64,000 bases of DNA from Gonocerus acuteangulatus (taxonomy: Eukaryota > Arthropoda > Insecta > Hemiptera > Coreidae), in contig OX328123.1 of assembly GCA_946811695.1 (NCBI GenBank), positions 34,142,873 through 34,206,872 of the forward strand, given 5' to 3'. The notes under the pieces were generated by a model, which searched no databases, was not told where the DNA came from, and was given only the letters and a program-made list of their open reading frames with translations. The number at the start of each line of letters is the position of its first letter. The first letter of the stretch is position 1. A program made the translations under genes and the position numbers. Below, piece after piece: positions 31,141-43,618 of this stretch.

Positions 31141-32296
31141 ACTAGCTGAATACCCGTGCTTCGTCACGGCAGATAAGTAGTTATTTTATTGCGTTAAATA
31201 ATGTTTCATTAAAATTACGTTACTATACAATTGTTGTGCAGTTTATTATAGCACGGTTCCCGTCATACTATATGTTATTCAATGGGCGATAAAATATAAA
31301 AGTTTTTGTTTCCAAAAAGTTATTTGGAAACACCCATTATATTTGCGAGCATTACCAAGGTTATAGGCGAGGAGGCTGTGCAAGGGTTCCGGATATTATT
31401 GCCTCACCTAGAAAACTCTAAGGATAGGCTTACCATACATCACGGTTTGACCGGGACTGTCCCGGTATTTTGCAATTGTTTCGGTATCCCGCCCGGTTTT
31501 ATCAATGTCCCGGAAAAGGCTGTAAGATTTAAAAAGTAATGAATTCATGTTTATAAGAATCTTTTATAAATCGGTTACTTTTCTACAATCAACATTTTTA
31601 CTACTGCTCACAGTGTCAAAGATATGAGAAGTAATCTAACTGTAAAACGCTGGAACTACCTGCACAGCGCAGCCAGCTGCCAGACACTACTATTTGGCTG
31701 AGAGATTTTTTTAAGAAAATCAAGTAGAAAAAAAAGTTCCGTTCTTATTTTTAATGTTTGGGTTCAACAGTTCAGGATCCCCCCTTCCCGTTACTTGCTA
31801 GGCTTAAAACTCACCATTTTGCTTATAATTTGTACTGTTTTTATTCCCAGCCCCCCCTGGTATGCCCATCCCATATTAATGTGTCTCGGTTTAACTCTCC
31901 AAAAATATGGCAAGCCTATCTGACGGGAACAGGGAGAAAAGAAACGCAATTGAAACTCTATGAGTGACAGTTTATTTCCTGTAATTCAAGGACTGCCATC
32001 ATAGTGGAAATTAACCTCAATTAAAAATAATATTATGAAATAGATAATGTACGGTAACAGCTGTTCTGTTATCGTCCTAGCAACGCTTGCTGCCTAGGCT
32101 TGGCTGCTCTAACCAACTCAAACTTTAAACCCCTCTAAATTACTTAAAAATTCGAATATCAAAAAATCCTTTCTTAGTGAGTGCCTACGTTATATGAAGA
32201 GTGTCCATGCAAAATTTCAAAATTTTCTGTCGAGCGGCTTGGGCTGGGCGATGATAGGTGAGTGAGTGAGTGGTATTTGACAAATGTATAGTAGAT
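31141..32296 (+). repeat. dispersed repeat family B, long copy
   Basis: Starts ACTAGCTGAATACCCGTGC and ends GGCGATGATAGGTGAGTGAG...TATAGTAGAT. The short copy at 42633-42784 has the same two ends. The middle includes GACTGTCCCGGTATTTTGC. The 77- and 69-codon frames inside show no domain. The element class is unknown. Confidence 0.65.
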
Positions 32297-33776
32297 TATG
32301 TATCACCTATAATACGTAAATATAATATACGAACGATTTCGAACGGAACAACTGTCGGCCAGCTAATCACTCTTTACTTCCCTTACGTTATAAGTTCTAG
32401 CAAAAGAGTTTTACTGAAAGAACATGAGCAGGAAGCTGTTTTCAGAAGCAGTTCACAGGAAACTGACAGTGGCCAACTTATACAGAAGCGGATAATTCTT
32501 AATCCTCATTCTTGAGGGAGGCTGAATAAGCCAAAACAATTATGTATTGAAAACAAACTCACTCTTCGACTACTGCTCAGAAGGCTCTATTCCAAACAAC
32601 CGAAAATTCGTAGTCATTTTAAGTTTCTTGCTTTACAAGCAAATTCGTTTTACTGGTATAATCAACTGTAAATATGTGCTTCATGGCAAATAAAAGTCCA
32701 TTATCTCATGGGTTAAATCTTTCTATAAAATAAGAAATAATGATAAATTCAGTTGTAGCAGTTTGAGGAGGGTTATATAGATCGGAGAATTCAAAACAAA
32801 CCTATGTATACGCCATCATGATTAGCCACAGCCATCTTGATTACCACAGCTACTCCAAACTTATTACCAATACCTTTTATAGTTTCTTGGCTTATATGAC
32901 TAAAATACTAATTTTACTGATAAATTTAATTTACAACAAAAACAACCAATTGAAAAGTGAGTTAAACAAAGACAAAAACAGGTTCAAAAGAACAAAACAA
33001 AAACTTTTTAAGTTTTAAGGATTTATATCTCTGATTTACATTGCCCCATCGAATATTGCTTCAGAACCTTTTTTGTAGAGAATTTAGCAAGCATTCGAAT
33101 AGTCACCTTCCACTTACCACGATTTACCAACCGTTTTTGAGATATTTACGAAAAATGTACAAAGATATCTATTAATAACATATTTTTTTCCGCATACTTC
33201 CTTAACTCCAAATATAACCAAAATTTAAACATCTTAGTTGAGATGAATTTCCAAGAGGTAAAAAATATTTCAATTGAATCCCGCGATTCTAAGTACCCAC
33301 TAAAAAATAATGACTTACAAAAACAGATGTTCCACATTTCTCAAAAACGGTTACAGATATCGCCTTAAAAATGGTTTCATTCGTTTTCCTATGTTAAGAA
33401 ACCTACAAAACAAGTACCTGCAAGCATATGAACTCAAAAACGTAAGCGTTACGATTTTTTATTTAATTATCCACAACGATGAATTGGACGTAAATAAATA
33501 GCACCTTGGCTATTTATTGTTATGACAATCAAGGATATGATTCCATGGTCCCGGTATGAGGAACCTTGACGCAAGAAATTTATTCGATGTGGATCAACTC
33601 AATAGAGCAATTAAGAGACTGAATCATAGATGCAGAGCACCAAATATAACCAATGTTTACCTGCAATTTGTCTAGTAAGTGCACGAAGTAATACATTGCT
33701 GCAAGATGAATACATTTTGTGCAAAATCTGAATTAAATGGATGATAAAATTAATAACATTTAAATAAATAAGTACA
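32297..33776. other. no gene; includes fragment of repeat superfamily C
   Basis: 32800-33290 resembles inner parts of the repeats at 60-64 kb (TACTAATTTTACTGATAAAT, CATTGCCCCATCGAA, GAACCTTTTTTGTAGAG). The rest is unassigned. Confidence 0.45.
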
Positions 33777-33777
33777 A

Positions 33778-33792
33778 AAATGAATAATTGTT
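33778..33792 (+). repeat. 15-bp target duplication, left
   Basis: AAATGAATAATTGTT, repeated exactly at 34378-34392. Confidence 0.75.
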
Positions 33793-34377
33793 GACATGTT
33801 AGGAATTATCCACAAAAATTTTCTGAGGTATAAATTATTTCCATATATAGTTTATTTATTGATCCTCAACCTCAGCCAAATATATTGATGAACTAGTTAC
33901 AATTCCTCATTTTTAAACGTTTCGGCCTCAGGGCCATCCTCATTAACTTCCTTTCTTGATCCACATATAAACACCCTATTTTCACAAGAGCTTGTCATCA
34001 CATTACATCTAAACTTAAAAACTCTAGGATTTTTCATCTTCTATAAATAACACTTTTTTACTCTTTCTTTAAACATTTGAAATTTCCACCAGACCATGTG
34101 GCCACAACCTTCCACCATTTTCGGTCTGGTGGAAATTTCAAATGTTTAAAGAAAGAGTAAAAAAGTGTTATTTATAGAAGATGAAAAATCCTAGAGTTTT
34201 TAAGTTTAGATGTAATGTGATGACAAGCTCTTGTGAAAATAGGGTGTTTATATGTGGATCAAGAAAGGAAGTTAATGAGGATGGCCCTGAGGCCGAAACG
34301 TTTAAAAATGAGGAATTGTAACTAGTTCATCAATATATTTGGCTGAGGTTGAGGATCAATAAATAAACTATATATGG
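33793..34377. mobile_element. Penelope-type inverted pair, 585 bp
   Basis: Two apparently perfect 259-bp inverted arms (33837-34095 and 34123-34381, the latter including the first bases of the duplication) surround a 27-bp centre. Each arm has GGCCCTGAGGCCGAAACG, the phrase typical of Penelope-like terminal regions with a hammerhead-like core. The 15-bp duplication indicates insertion as a unit. No coding sequence. Inverted terminal-repeat arrangements are known for Penelope-like elements. Confidence 0.65.
34272..34300 (+). other. hammerhead-like core (mirrored at about 33918-33946 minus)
   Basis: TTAATGA, then GGCC-CTGA-GGCC as stem II, then GAAACG. The first box deviates from CTGATGA at two positions, so activity is doubtful. 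Its occurrence in Penelope-type sequence is expected. Confidence 0.4.
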
Positions 34378-34489
34378 AAATGAATAATTGTTTTGTTTCT
34401 TGTTTTGCGATTATCTCCAAAACGAGCCAATCTCTAAATGACTTTTTGTCTTAGTTTTCGTTGTTCCCTTATAAGCTTGAAGTTTTGTC

Positions 34490-34490
<1 letters not shown>

Positions 34491-34547
<57 letters not shown>
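34491..34547. repeat. (AT)n microsatellite
   Basis: About 57 bp of pure AT repeat. Confidence 0.95.
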
Positions 34548-34550
<3 letters not shown>

Positions 34551-35324
34551 GAGTAATTTGGTAGCTGTATGTTTGACAAGAATATTCAAAAATACTGTTT
34601 AGAAGGATTGCAAACTGATTAAATTCCTTCGGAATTCGTTAATACAAACAATCAATTTATTTGGTCCAATACAAGAAACGTATTATACATTTTTTTTTCA
34701 AGTGAAATGTATAGGTTTAAAACCTCTTGATATGGTCTCTGTTTAATTCGAGCCATTTTTATTTGTCCCAGTTGATAGAAGACGCAACTACTGGAGGCTC
34801 AGTGTATAGGGTTTTTTTTTTCCTTATAATATTTTAGTAATAAAAATTAAATAGATATAGGTAATTTAGAATAGTTGTAAAAGCTTATAGCTTGGATACT
34901 TGTATTTAATTAATTGTAAAAATTTATTTTATTTGTTTATATTTCTTTGGACAATAAAATTTTTTTTATATTTATCTGCTGGTGGCTGGAAGTGTTTGAT
35001 GATATTTTCGCACCAGCTTTTCTATTTGAGTGAAAAATGGGTCAGAATTTGTTAAGAATTGTAAACCTTTTTAGAAAAAATTGAAAAAGGAATCATTGAA
35101 TGAGGGTGGAGTGTTGAAAGCTGACACAGGTGAGAGGGTTAATTCTAGGCGCGAAATCCTCTCGTTTTCACATATGTCCATCATTCTTTCCCGCGCTTTG
35201 TTCTCGGACTTAATTACATTCTGAATGGCTTTTCAGCTCGGAAATCATCATTCATTCAAGTGGCTGTAAATTGAAGTGAGGGTAGAGAAAAACTGGACAA
35301 TAGGAATTTCAGGCCGGCCGCTTC

Positions 35325-35384
<60 letters not shown>

Positions 35385-36441
35385 AGAGGTCCAGTATTTA
35401 AAAAAATATACTACTATAATAATTATACTTTGTTTTGAGAGTAAGGGGGAAGAATAATTTAGCATTACCAGATTGAAATATCAATATTCTAGTTTCGATT
35501 ATAAAAATATTTTATTTCGGTTACGTTCTTTATACAATTATTTTTTATGTATAATTATAAAAACCTTTGGGTACATTTCAATAATACACCAGCAACCCGC
35601 TGCATAGTGGGACAAACGAGGAAAGAACTCCAAAATGAAAAATCCATTTCTGGAGTTAATTTTTACGGTTTTTATCCTTGATTAGTGAAAGAATGAAATA
35701 CAATTCGCTTGTTCCTTTCAAAACAATTTTCAACGCTGAAAGTATCATTTTTCTTGCAGCTGTAAGATTGTTCTTTTGTTAACAATATTTTGAACTCGTT
35801 ATGTCACACTTGATTGATCGGTGATTTTCATCCTTTAAGTTGACATGAAGACAACCTTTTTTTAAAACAGTAGCTGTCCAAAAAAAAAAAAAAAAAAAGG
35901 ATAAGAGCAAACCTGAGAATGACAAATTTGAAGCAAATTGAGTAAAATTGGAAGCAAACAATGAGTAAAGTGCATATCCTAGCTTAAGATGGCGGTAATT
36001 GATCTACGACCAGGATGGATCACAGAATATATTCTATAAGTTCATTTCTCCGTTTTTACCCTTTTTGTACTTATTTTAATTAATGTAAAAAGGCCTACTA
36101 CTACAAAACAATAATTATATTTTTAGTAATTCGTTTTCTTTTGTTTTTTTTTTTTAATTTTTATTCTTTGTATTTTTATAATTGGAGAACCTCAAATATA
36201 ACTATTACACTTAACGAAGGTGGAAATAAACAAATGTAGGAATAATTCATTAAAAAAACTCTTAATCCGTGTTGATTTTTTACGACCTTGATATGGTTCT
36301 TTAAACACAGGAAACACTTGATCCACCATTGACATCAGAACTAACAAAATTGATAAGAATTTGATTCGTAAATTTCCAGTCAAATTTGGGTTGCAGGCGC
36401 AGGAGAGGGCAGAATTGGCTATTCAGCTATACCCCCACATT
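34548..36441. other. no gene recognised; (AT)n at 35329-35382
   Basis: AT-rich, with a 54-bp AT microsatellite at 35329-35382 and an A-run at 35881-35898. Short ORFs only. Confidence 0.4.
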
Positions 36442-37070
36442 ACTATTAGCCGATGAGACATGGTACACCTACTTTATAATAAACAGCTGTTACCCGGTGA
36501 GTCATGGTACACCTACTTTATATTAAATAGCTGTTACCCGGTGAGTCATGCTACACCTTCTTTATATTAAAGAGCTGTTACCCGGTGAGTCATGGTACAC
36601 CTACTTTATATTAAATAGCTGAAATAGCTGTTACCCGGTGAGTCATAGCACTCCTACTTTATATTAAATAGCTGTTACCCGGTGAGTCATGCTACACATA
36701 CCTTATATTAAATAGCTGTTACCAGGTGAGTCATAGCACTCCTACTTTATATTAAATAGCTGTTACACGGTGAGTCATGATACACCTACTTTATATTAAA
36801 TAGCTGTTACCCGGTGAGTCATGCTACTCCTACTTTATATTAAATAGCTGTTACCCGGCGAATCATGGTACACCTACTTTATATTAAATAGCTGTTACCC
36901 GGCGTGCCATAGTACTCCTACTTTATATTAATAGCTGTTACCCGGTGAGTCATGGTACACCTACTTTATACTAAATAGCTGTTACCCGGTGAGTCATGCT
37001 ACACCTACTTTATATTAAATAGCTGTTACACGGCGTGCTATACGGCACCTACTTTATATTATATATAAAA
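36442..37070 (+). repeat. 44-bp tandem repeat, about 13 units
   Basis: TAGCTGTTACCCGG starts recur at about 36483, 36527, 36571, 36625, 36669, 36713, 36757, 36801, 36845, 36889, 36932, 36976 and 37020. The unit includes GTGAGTCATGGTACACC and TACTTTATATTAAA. The same 44 bp is the head of dispersed family A (51691, 61866). Confidence 0.95.
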
Positions 37071-37660
37071 AAACTCATTGCTGCCCATTCTTATTCAACA
37101 GAAATTTGGAAAATTTATCTTAAACAGCATGCAGTTTTTATGTATATATAGATATAGATCATATATATTTACAGAATACAAAACCTGTTTATTTAAACAG
37201 GTAAATAAGAAATGTCCTCATACTTAGCCAGAAAAAAATAAAATAAATAAAAGAGAGAATAAATAAGCACTATCCATATCTAATAACTAATAGGAAACAA
37301 AATTCTTCCTACAGGGCGACTCGAACTTGGAACTTTGCAGTTATCTGCCACCAGCCATGTGGAAGCAGCAGTGGAGGGGATAGCATATTTAATGTCACTT
37401 GTCAAACAACTGACAATATGCCAAAAATCATAGAACGATGTTTCTTTACGCTCCGTTTTAGTGAATATATCATAGCCAAAAGTGACGATTTCTGCCAATT
37501 TACTCTTCTGTAACTCCTCCGGTTTACAGTCTCGAACCCGCGACATTGGAAATTGGAGTCCTAGACGATTTTGGCCTCTCCTCTGACACTCCTCGGATCA
37601 AGACCTCCCTGAGTGCCAAGTTTGGTCAAAATCAGCCAGTAAAGCTTATGTACACAGTCT
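37071..37660 (+). repeat. remainder of dispersed repeat family A
   Basis: Ends with CGGATCAAGACCTCC and TGCCAAGTTTGGTCAAAATC, the same 3' region as at 55615-55680 and 62195-62260. The tail here lacks the CAAACAAAC run. The 88-codon minus-strand frame inside is not recognisable. Confidence 0.5.
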
Positions 37661-37970
37661 AAATGCTTCGTAATTAAAACGTGTCATTCATAAATCAACA
37701 AATATTAAGTGGAGAAGTACAATCTATTCTCGTCTACTAAACTATTCCTTTTGTTTAAACGCCATTTACCAACTATTTATTTTATAACGCGGAGTTTGTT
37801 ACAGGGCAGTTTGTGCAAATACTCTGCAATTAACCTTTTGGCCTCCGTTTGTGTATCTTATCGTGTAACTTTATGTAGGTATGTCTTGCGGCCATAGTTC
37901 CAACTAGGATCATGAGTGCATTGTACCATTTCCTCGTGTATTTGGAGATAATAAATAGGTAATACTTTAT

Positions 37971-37973
<3 letters not shown>

Positions 37974-38005
<32 letters not shown>

Positions 38006-38340
38006 CCTTGGTGTTTAAAGGCCATTCAACCACTATTGGGTCATTTATGCCTCTTGGCCGGTCCGTTGGTAGCATCGAAAGCAGAGACAGAGCCCGAGGC
38101 CAGCGGGAGGCGGACCCAGCCAAGGTCGAGTAGAGTCCCCCGTGCCAGTTCTACCTTAGTGGCCCGCATCTGGTGACTGGCTGCCAGGTCTATGATAGAA
38201 GGTGTGCTTGCTGGTGCCAGGGCAACCAAACCTTCGCAGACCGCATGGGGGGGGGGGGCTCGTCCTCAACCCTAACCAAGCCCATCGCTCCCGCCGACAC
38301 ACGCGCCCCACCTCCGTTCCGAACGCCACCAACGGTAAAA
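37974..38340 (-). repeat. GC-rich retroposed fragment with A tail
   Basis: On the minus strand a GC-rich ~330-bp sequence ends ATGGCCTTTAAACACC AAGG and then a run of about 32 A residues (T run 37974-38005). It has a 62-codon frame up to the tail. Its composition contrasts sharply with the surroundings, and a poly-A end indicates LINE-mediated retroposition. The source (LINE 3' end or mRNA) was not recognised. Confidence 0.55.
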
Positions 38341-38655
38341 AAAGTATTTGTAACAAAATTTTAGTTAGTAAACGTCTTAATAATTTAAATTATATCAATT
38401 AATAATGGTTATACATTTTTTAAAAGGGACTAATATGTTTTACGTTTGCTGTTAAATAAGTTTAGATGAAATTTTTGTCGAAATATATTCTAGAGGCCTT
38501 ATTGCTTATAATAGGTGATAATTGGAAAAGATTTTAATTTACGATGAAGAATCAGCGCTAAATTTTGTTTTTTAAATTGGTTTTAGCCAGGAAAGAAAAC
38601 ATATTAGAAAGATGAACTGAATTATTTCCTAGCAGCTCTCTAAGATGTATCGGGA

Positions 38656-38686
38656 GACTCAGTCGAGACTCAGTCTCGACTGAGTC
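38656..38686. repeat. perfect 15-bp inverted repeat
   Basis: GACTCAGTCGAGACT and AGTCTCGACTGAGTC are separated by one base. Confidence 0.95.
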
Positions 38687-38974
38687 TAGAATAATACTTT
38701 ATTCGTCAGGCGTATATATCCTATAGCCTATTTAAATAGATGGTCCACTTCGAAGGGAAAGGTTCGTGACATAAATTAACTCCACAGAGAAAATCACCTT
38801 TCTATAACATTACTATTGGAAGACGTTTTAGTCATGCTTTCAGTCTTTGTTTTAGCAAAACTTCTTAGACATTAAACACTATCTCAAGTGGTTAAACATG
38901 GGCCGCACAAACAGAAAATTATTTCGATTTTAGTTCTATGCTGTTAGTTCCTGCTGTTGAGGAACTGTACAGAT

Positions 38975-40010
38975 TAGTGATGGGCGATTTACGAATATGA
39001 ATCAATCTTTTCAATCGATTCGAATCGAAATAAAAAGATCGATCCACAAAAAAAGATTAAAGAGTTCAAATCGCATCAAAAAATCTATTTCTAGTCGAAT
39101 ATCGATCTGTGATGTGGATTGATTTCACGGTTACTTACAATTACCTACGAAATTCGTATTTCATTTCGAATCGATTTACATTCGAGCATCGCCGATCACT
39201 ACTATAAATCGATCAAAATAAGTAGATTTCAATACTTGATGATAAGGAAAATATGTCTGTAACGTAAAATCAGATAAAGTTAAGTCTATTGTTCAGCTAA
39301 AATAATTTATAATGAACCTACTAATGTTGTCATATTAAAATATATGGATATTATTACATACATACCGTACTAGTATTTCTAAAGTGGCACAACTCAACAA
39401 AGAAACATAACTGAAAATGTGTCCCACTTGCCTATCTAGGTGGAATACTATAAAGTCAGGAAGAGTGACACAAGTGCCCTTTGGCGTACAATCACTGCTG
39501 CAGTTTTGATGGTTGATAAAGCCGTATTTATCAATGTCTTTCATAGTCATAGCTGAAAAACACCGAAATCTGAGTTGTATCATTTAGAAATACTCGTGCG
39601 ATATGTTAATCGGATCAGAAAAAATGGACTAAAATAATAATAATAATTGACAAAAATGTTTATTCAAATTAGGAGTACAGTTCGAAACCTCATTTATATT
39701 ATATTACGTTCTTTCCTCTACTAGGGAAAACGGAAGGTATTGAGTCGTTGTATAATCTTATTGTTGTATTAAAAGTTTATTACCAGTCATAGGACACAGT
39801 TCTGTACTTTCTTCTTCAGTTAAATATGAGAAATAAGATTGAGTAACAAGTGGTAAGAAAAAGCATTTCAACATTTGAAATTAAAAAAAAAAAAAAAAAC
39901 ACTTTATTTTACGGTATTTGAGATTGACCGATTCTTTAAAAAAATCGGCCCTTGGAGATCGATTAAAAAATCGATATATCGTGTTTAAAAGTTCAGATCG
40001 CCCATCTCTA
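38975..40010. mobile_element. probable hAT-like non-autonomous element
   Basis: Ends TAGTGATGGGCGAT and (reverse complement) TAGAGATGGGCGAT, with ATCGATT-rich subterminal sequence on both sides, like the hAT element at 17.5 kb. The adjoining 8-mers (GTACAGAT, GAAAAGGT) do not match, so no target duplication supports it. Confidence 0.45.
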
Positions 40011-40388
40011 GAAAAGGTTATTGTATTTTGATATTCTATTGTCCTAGGCAATATACATAAAAGACAATACACAATTGCTACATAAAGCTGCTTTTTTTTG
40101 TTAATAAAAATACAAAGGCTGAGGAATAAGGGTATATCTCCCCCAGCAGTGGTGCCAACTCTCCCCCAATATTCTTTCTGAGAGGAGGCTCTCTACATAA
40201 ATTGTATATTAATTTTTTCTCTTTACTTTGATGCTAATAAAATCCTTCCCCCCCCAGGCTAAGTGAATTCCGGAAGCAATATAGTGGCGATATTTGAGAG
40301 CCCTCCCTTTTAGTTCCGGCTAAGTGCAATTTCAAAGATTATATTATTTGTAAAGACAGAAATAATTAAACTAAATTATTATATATAA

Positions 40389-40460
<72 letters not shown>

Positions 40461-42632
40461 AGGAAGGTCAAAAAATAAAACAAGTGGACAAATACATAAG
40501 ATTTATTTAGCTCTTCTGAACAAGTTTCACAACTTCAATGGTTCATCGGCCTGAACTTCGAATGTTATATGGAGGTTAATACAGACTTCACCCTACAGTA
40601 CAACTAGACCAAGTCCATTTCTGGCATTTTATGTTGAAATTACATTGAAGAGTATTACTAAAATGGCTCTTTTCATTGCTACAGGGGACTAAGTCCTAAC
40701 TTTATTATTTTGCCACTTGTAGTAGTTCTTGCTACATATCTGGAAGACATTCCCATTTGTTTTCAGAGCACAAGCCAAGTCCAAGTTGTAAGTATTTTAT
40801 GAACAAGGCTATACATAAATAATGTCAGTGTTTAAATTCAAATCTTTTTAAGACTTATACTGGTCAATGGGTTTTATGCAACGTCCCTGCAATTAAAACG
40901 AATATTACTCATTTCCTCAAAACTGTATAACATGGACTTGGTCTAGTTGTGCTCTGAACCCTCCTCATATCAAAATTAGTTTAATTAGATCAAATCTACT
41001 GCTTTCAGGCATAAATTTCTCATTTTAATTTCAAGTGTATTAGAGAAACATGCTCTAGAAATGTACCCACTCTGCAGATCGACACAATAGCTTGGTCGAG
41101 ACCTGTTAAAAATAGGAGTGCCTTGAAGCTAGCTTTTTTCTGCTCTCTTGGCTTATAGATTTAAGGATAAACCATGATTTAGACTTACCGAAGGCGGGAA
41201 GACAGAGATACTCGATATTCGGGGTGTATAATCCATGACGGATGGATAATGCAGAAGAGGACTTACAAACAAAACCATGATTTACTGTTCCAGCTTTCTG
41301 TATGATTTGTGTTTTTCCGCGCTTCCTATGTCATTGGGAAGGGAAAGTTGCTCTCAACAAGTTGTGAAGAGTAGTTGGGCTGCAGGCATAAATCTACAAC
41401 CAACTCCCAACTAAGGGAGATATGTGTTCTCTCTATGGCCAAAGCACGGATCAGCTTATGTATTTGCCCATTTCGCGATCTGCTTTATGTCCAATAGATA
41501 ATTTAAAGGAGTTTGCATTGAACGACAGTTTCCTCAATCCAGAAGCTCCTATAAAAATCTCCGAATCCGATTCAAACTGAATCACAAATTATGTCATTTT
41601 TCCTATCTTAACAAACTAAAATGCCAGTTGATCCAACTCCTGAAAATTAATTGCATTATTAAAAAATACATATATCTTTTAGTCGATGAACCTAAATATT
41701 TCAAAATAGTTTTAATTGTTTGGTAGTTTGGAGGCAGTAAAGCAGTAACCTTTGAATTTCAACTATTATAGTTATTATTTGAGCCCGAAATGTTTCGTTT
41801 CAGTTTTTGCTTCTCTTCATGGGAGTTTCTACTATCTGTGTGTTTGGATGGAGTGCCTGCAGTGCTACTAATACAGATGTGTGATTATGAACAAATTCTG
41901 CTTGTGTGCCACAGAACTCAGGCATCTAGCGGTTACTAAATCAAATAGTTGTTTCTTAGAATTCCCAGTAGATAGTGATGGGACGTACTTCTCAAACTAT
42001 GCCAGATTAATGACCCTTCAGATTTTAATGAAACTGTTTCGACAACTCACCAAGAACAAATCGTTGAGGCTCCTGCCTTGTTGCACACGGCCAAAACTTC
42101 TCAGCAACAAATGGGTTAAAGGATAAATATATTTCAACATATTTTATAACAGAACAAAAGTTTCTTAGTTTTATTTATTTCTATATACTGTAGTGTCCGT
42201 GCCTTAGACTAATCAGTATACAAATATTATAAAAATATATTGCTTTATTCTCGATGTGTTTGTATCTATGATTGCGGATTGAAGGCGATCATCTAGAATA
42301 CAAAGGGAACAATGTCGAAGCCCCGTAATATAGACTACAATATGGCGGACAAAGCATGGTTGATGAATCGAAGAAATAAAACGGCTTCTTCTTTTGTTGT
42401 ATCGCCTCATCCTGTTGATTTATTGCTCCATAATAGCTGTGTTTATCTTCCTTTATTCAGTCAGCTGTTACTCCATTCATTAACACTTCATTCAGCCACG
42501 AATCCATAAAGCTACAGGCCAATACTTTTCCATCTTCGCAAAATAGAAAAATAATGAACTATCATTTTTAAAATAACTAGTATATATTTTTTTCCTCTTT
42601 ATAACAAATTAAATTCATTTCTTCATTGGTAA
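40011..42632. other. long stretch without a recognisable gene; (AT)n at 40392-40456
   Basis: Holds a 65-bp AT microsatellite and only short ORFs (81 codons at 41881-42126 plus, no domain). No termini identified. Confidence 0.4.
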
Positions 42633-42784
42633 ACTAGCTGAATACCGGTGCTTCGTCACGTCATACTTAAAAATTTTAATATAAAAAGGGAGTGTCCATG
42701 CAAAATTTCAAATTTTTCTGTTTGAGGTGGGCGATGATAGGCCATTGAGTGAGTGGTATTCGACATATATATATATAGTAGATA
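42633..42784 (+). repeat. dispersed repeat family B, short copy
   Basis: ACTAGCTGAATACCGGTGC head joined by deletion to GAGTGTCCATGCAAAATTTC...GGCGATGATAGG and an end in TATATAGTAGAT. It defines both ends of the family shown long at 31141-32296. Confidence 0.7.
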
Positions 42785-43417
42785 TAATATTTTTGTTATT
42801 TATAAATGGTTGTAGTCCTATGGGCTAGTGCCATGGATTTTGGAGTCCTCTGAGAAAATTATTTATTTTTGTGCAGCAGAAGGTTACTACTCATTTAATA
42901 CACACTACTCTTCAGTAATCTTTTATGGACGCCTCTTAAATAAAATAATGCATAGTACATAAAATAATAATCCTTAACTATTTTTTAAGGTATGATCCTC
43001 CAAAGCAGCTTTGTTGTTTTGTTGTCTTTTCGAGGTTTTAACGTTTTGTTTGACACTCTGTTATTAAAATTTACCTGATTCCCCTATATACACCTTGCTG
43101 CTGATTGCCCAATCAATTTGATATAATAGCGACCGTATAATTTATTGTCATGATAACAATCTCATGAAATGGGTATATTATTCGCTGCTCTAGAACATAT
43201 GCAGGCGATCAAACAAAATTCCAAAGGTACGTATCCAATAATCTGAAACAATTACTTCAAAATGATATCAATGATTAGCACCCTCACTATAGGTACAAAA
43301 ACACGCAACTACCACTCGCAGTGCTCATGTGCAGTCAGAAAAACCAGTATTAAACCATCAATCGTTCAATTTGTATATATAGATATATATATAAACATAC
43401 AAACATTTACGCTTGAA

Positions 43418-43605
43418 GCCAACGGCCATAGCCAAGTTGATGCACCGGTTCCCGTAGATCACCGAAGTTATGCAACGTCGGGCGTGGTCAGAACCTTAAT
43501 GGGTGACCGACCACGTGCTGTTGGTATTATAAAAGGGTGGCAACCTGTAGATAGCCCGGCGTTAATAGCCTAATTGTTGATACGCCGTTAAACACGAAAA
43601 AAAAA
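43418..43605 (+). mobile_element. 5S rRNA-derived SINE
   Basis: GCCAACGGCCATAGCC, ATCACCGAAGTTATGCAACG and GGGTGACCGACCACGTG, then AAAAGGGTGGCAACC and a tail hairpin with stem GGCGT/ACGCC (43558-43586). ATTTAC(G/A)CTTGAA flanks at 43405-43417 and 43606-43618. The 103-codon frame crossing it is an artefact. Confidence 0.88.
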
Positions 43606-43618
43606 ATTTACACTTGAA

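Noticed and set aside
31306..31539. 77-codon ORF as a gene
   Set aside because: It lies inside dispersed repeat family B and has no domain. The Pro/Val phrases come from a GTCCCGG-rich repeat segment.
37280..37546. 88-codon minus-strand ORF and a B-box-like GTTCGAGTCGCCC
   Set aside because: It falls in repeat family A. No A box or tail accompanies the box, and no protein domain is visible.
43418..43530. Functional 5S rRNA gene
   Set aside because: It lacks the normal 5S 3' part and continues into the SINE middle block and tail. The other two copies do the same.
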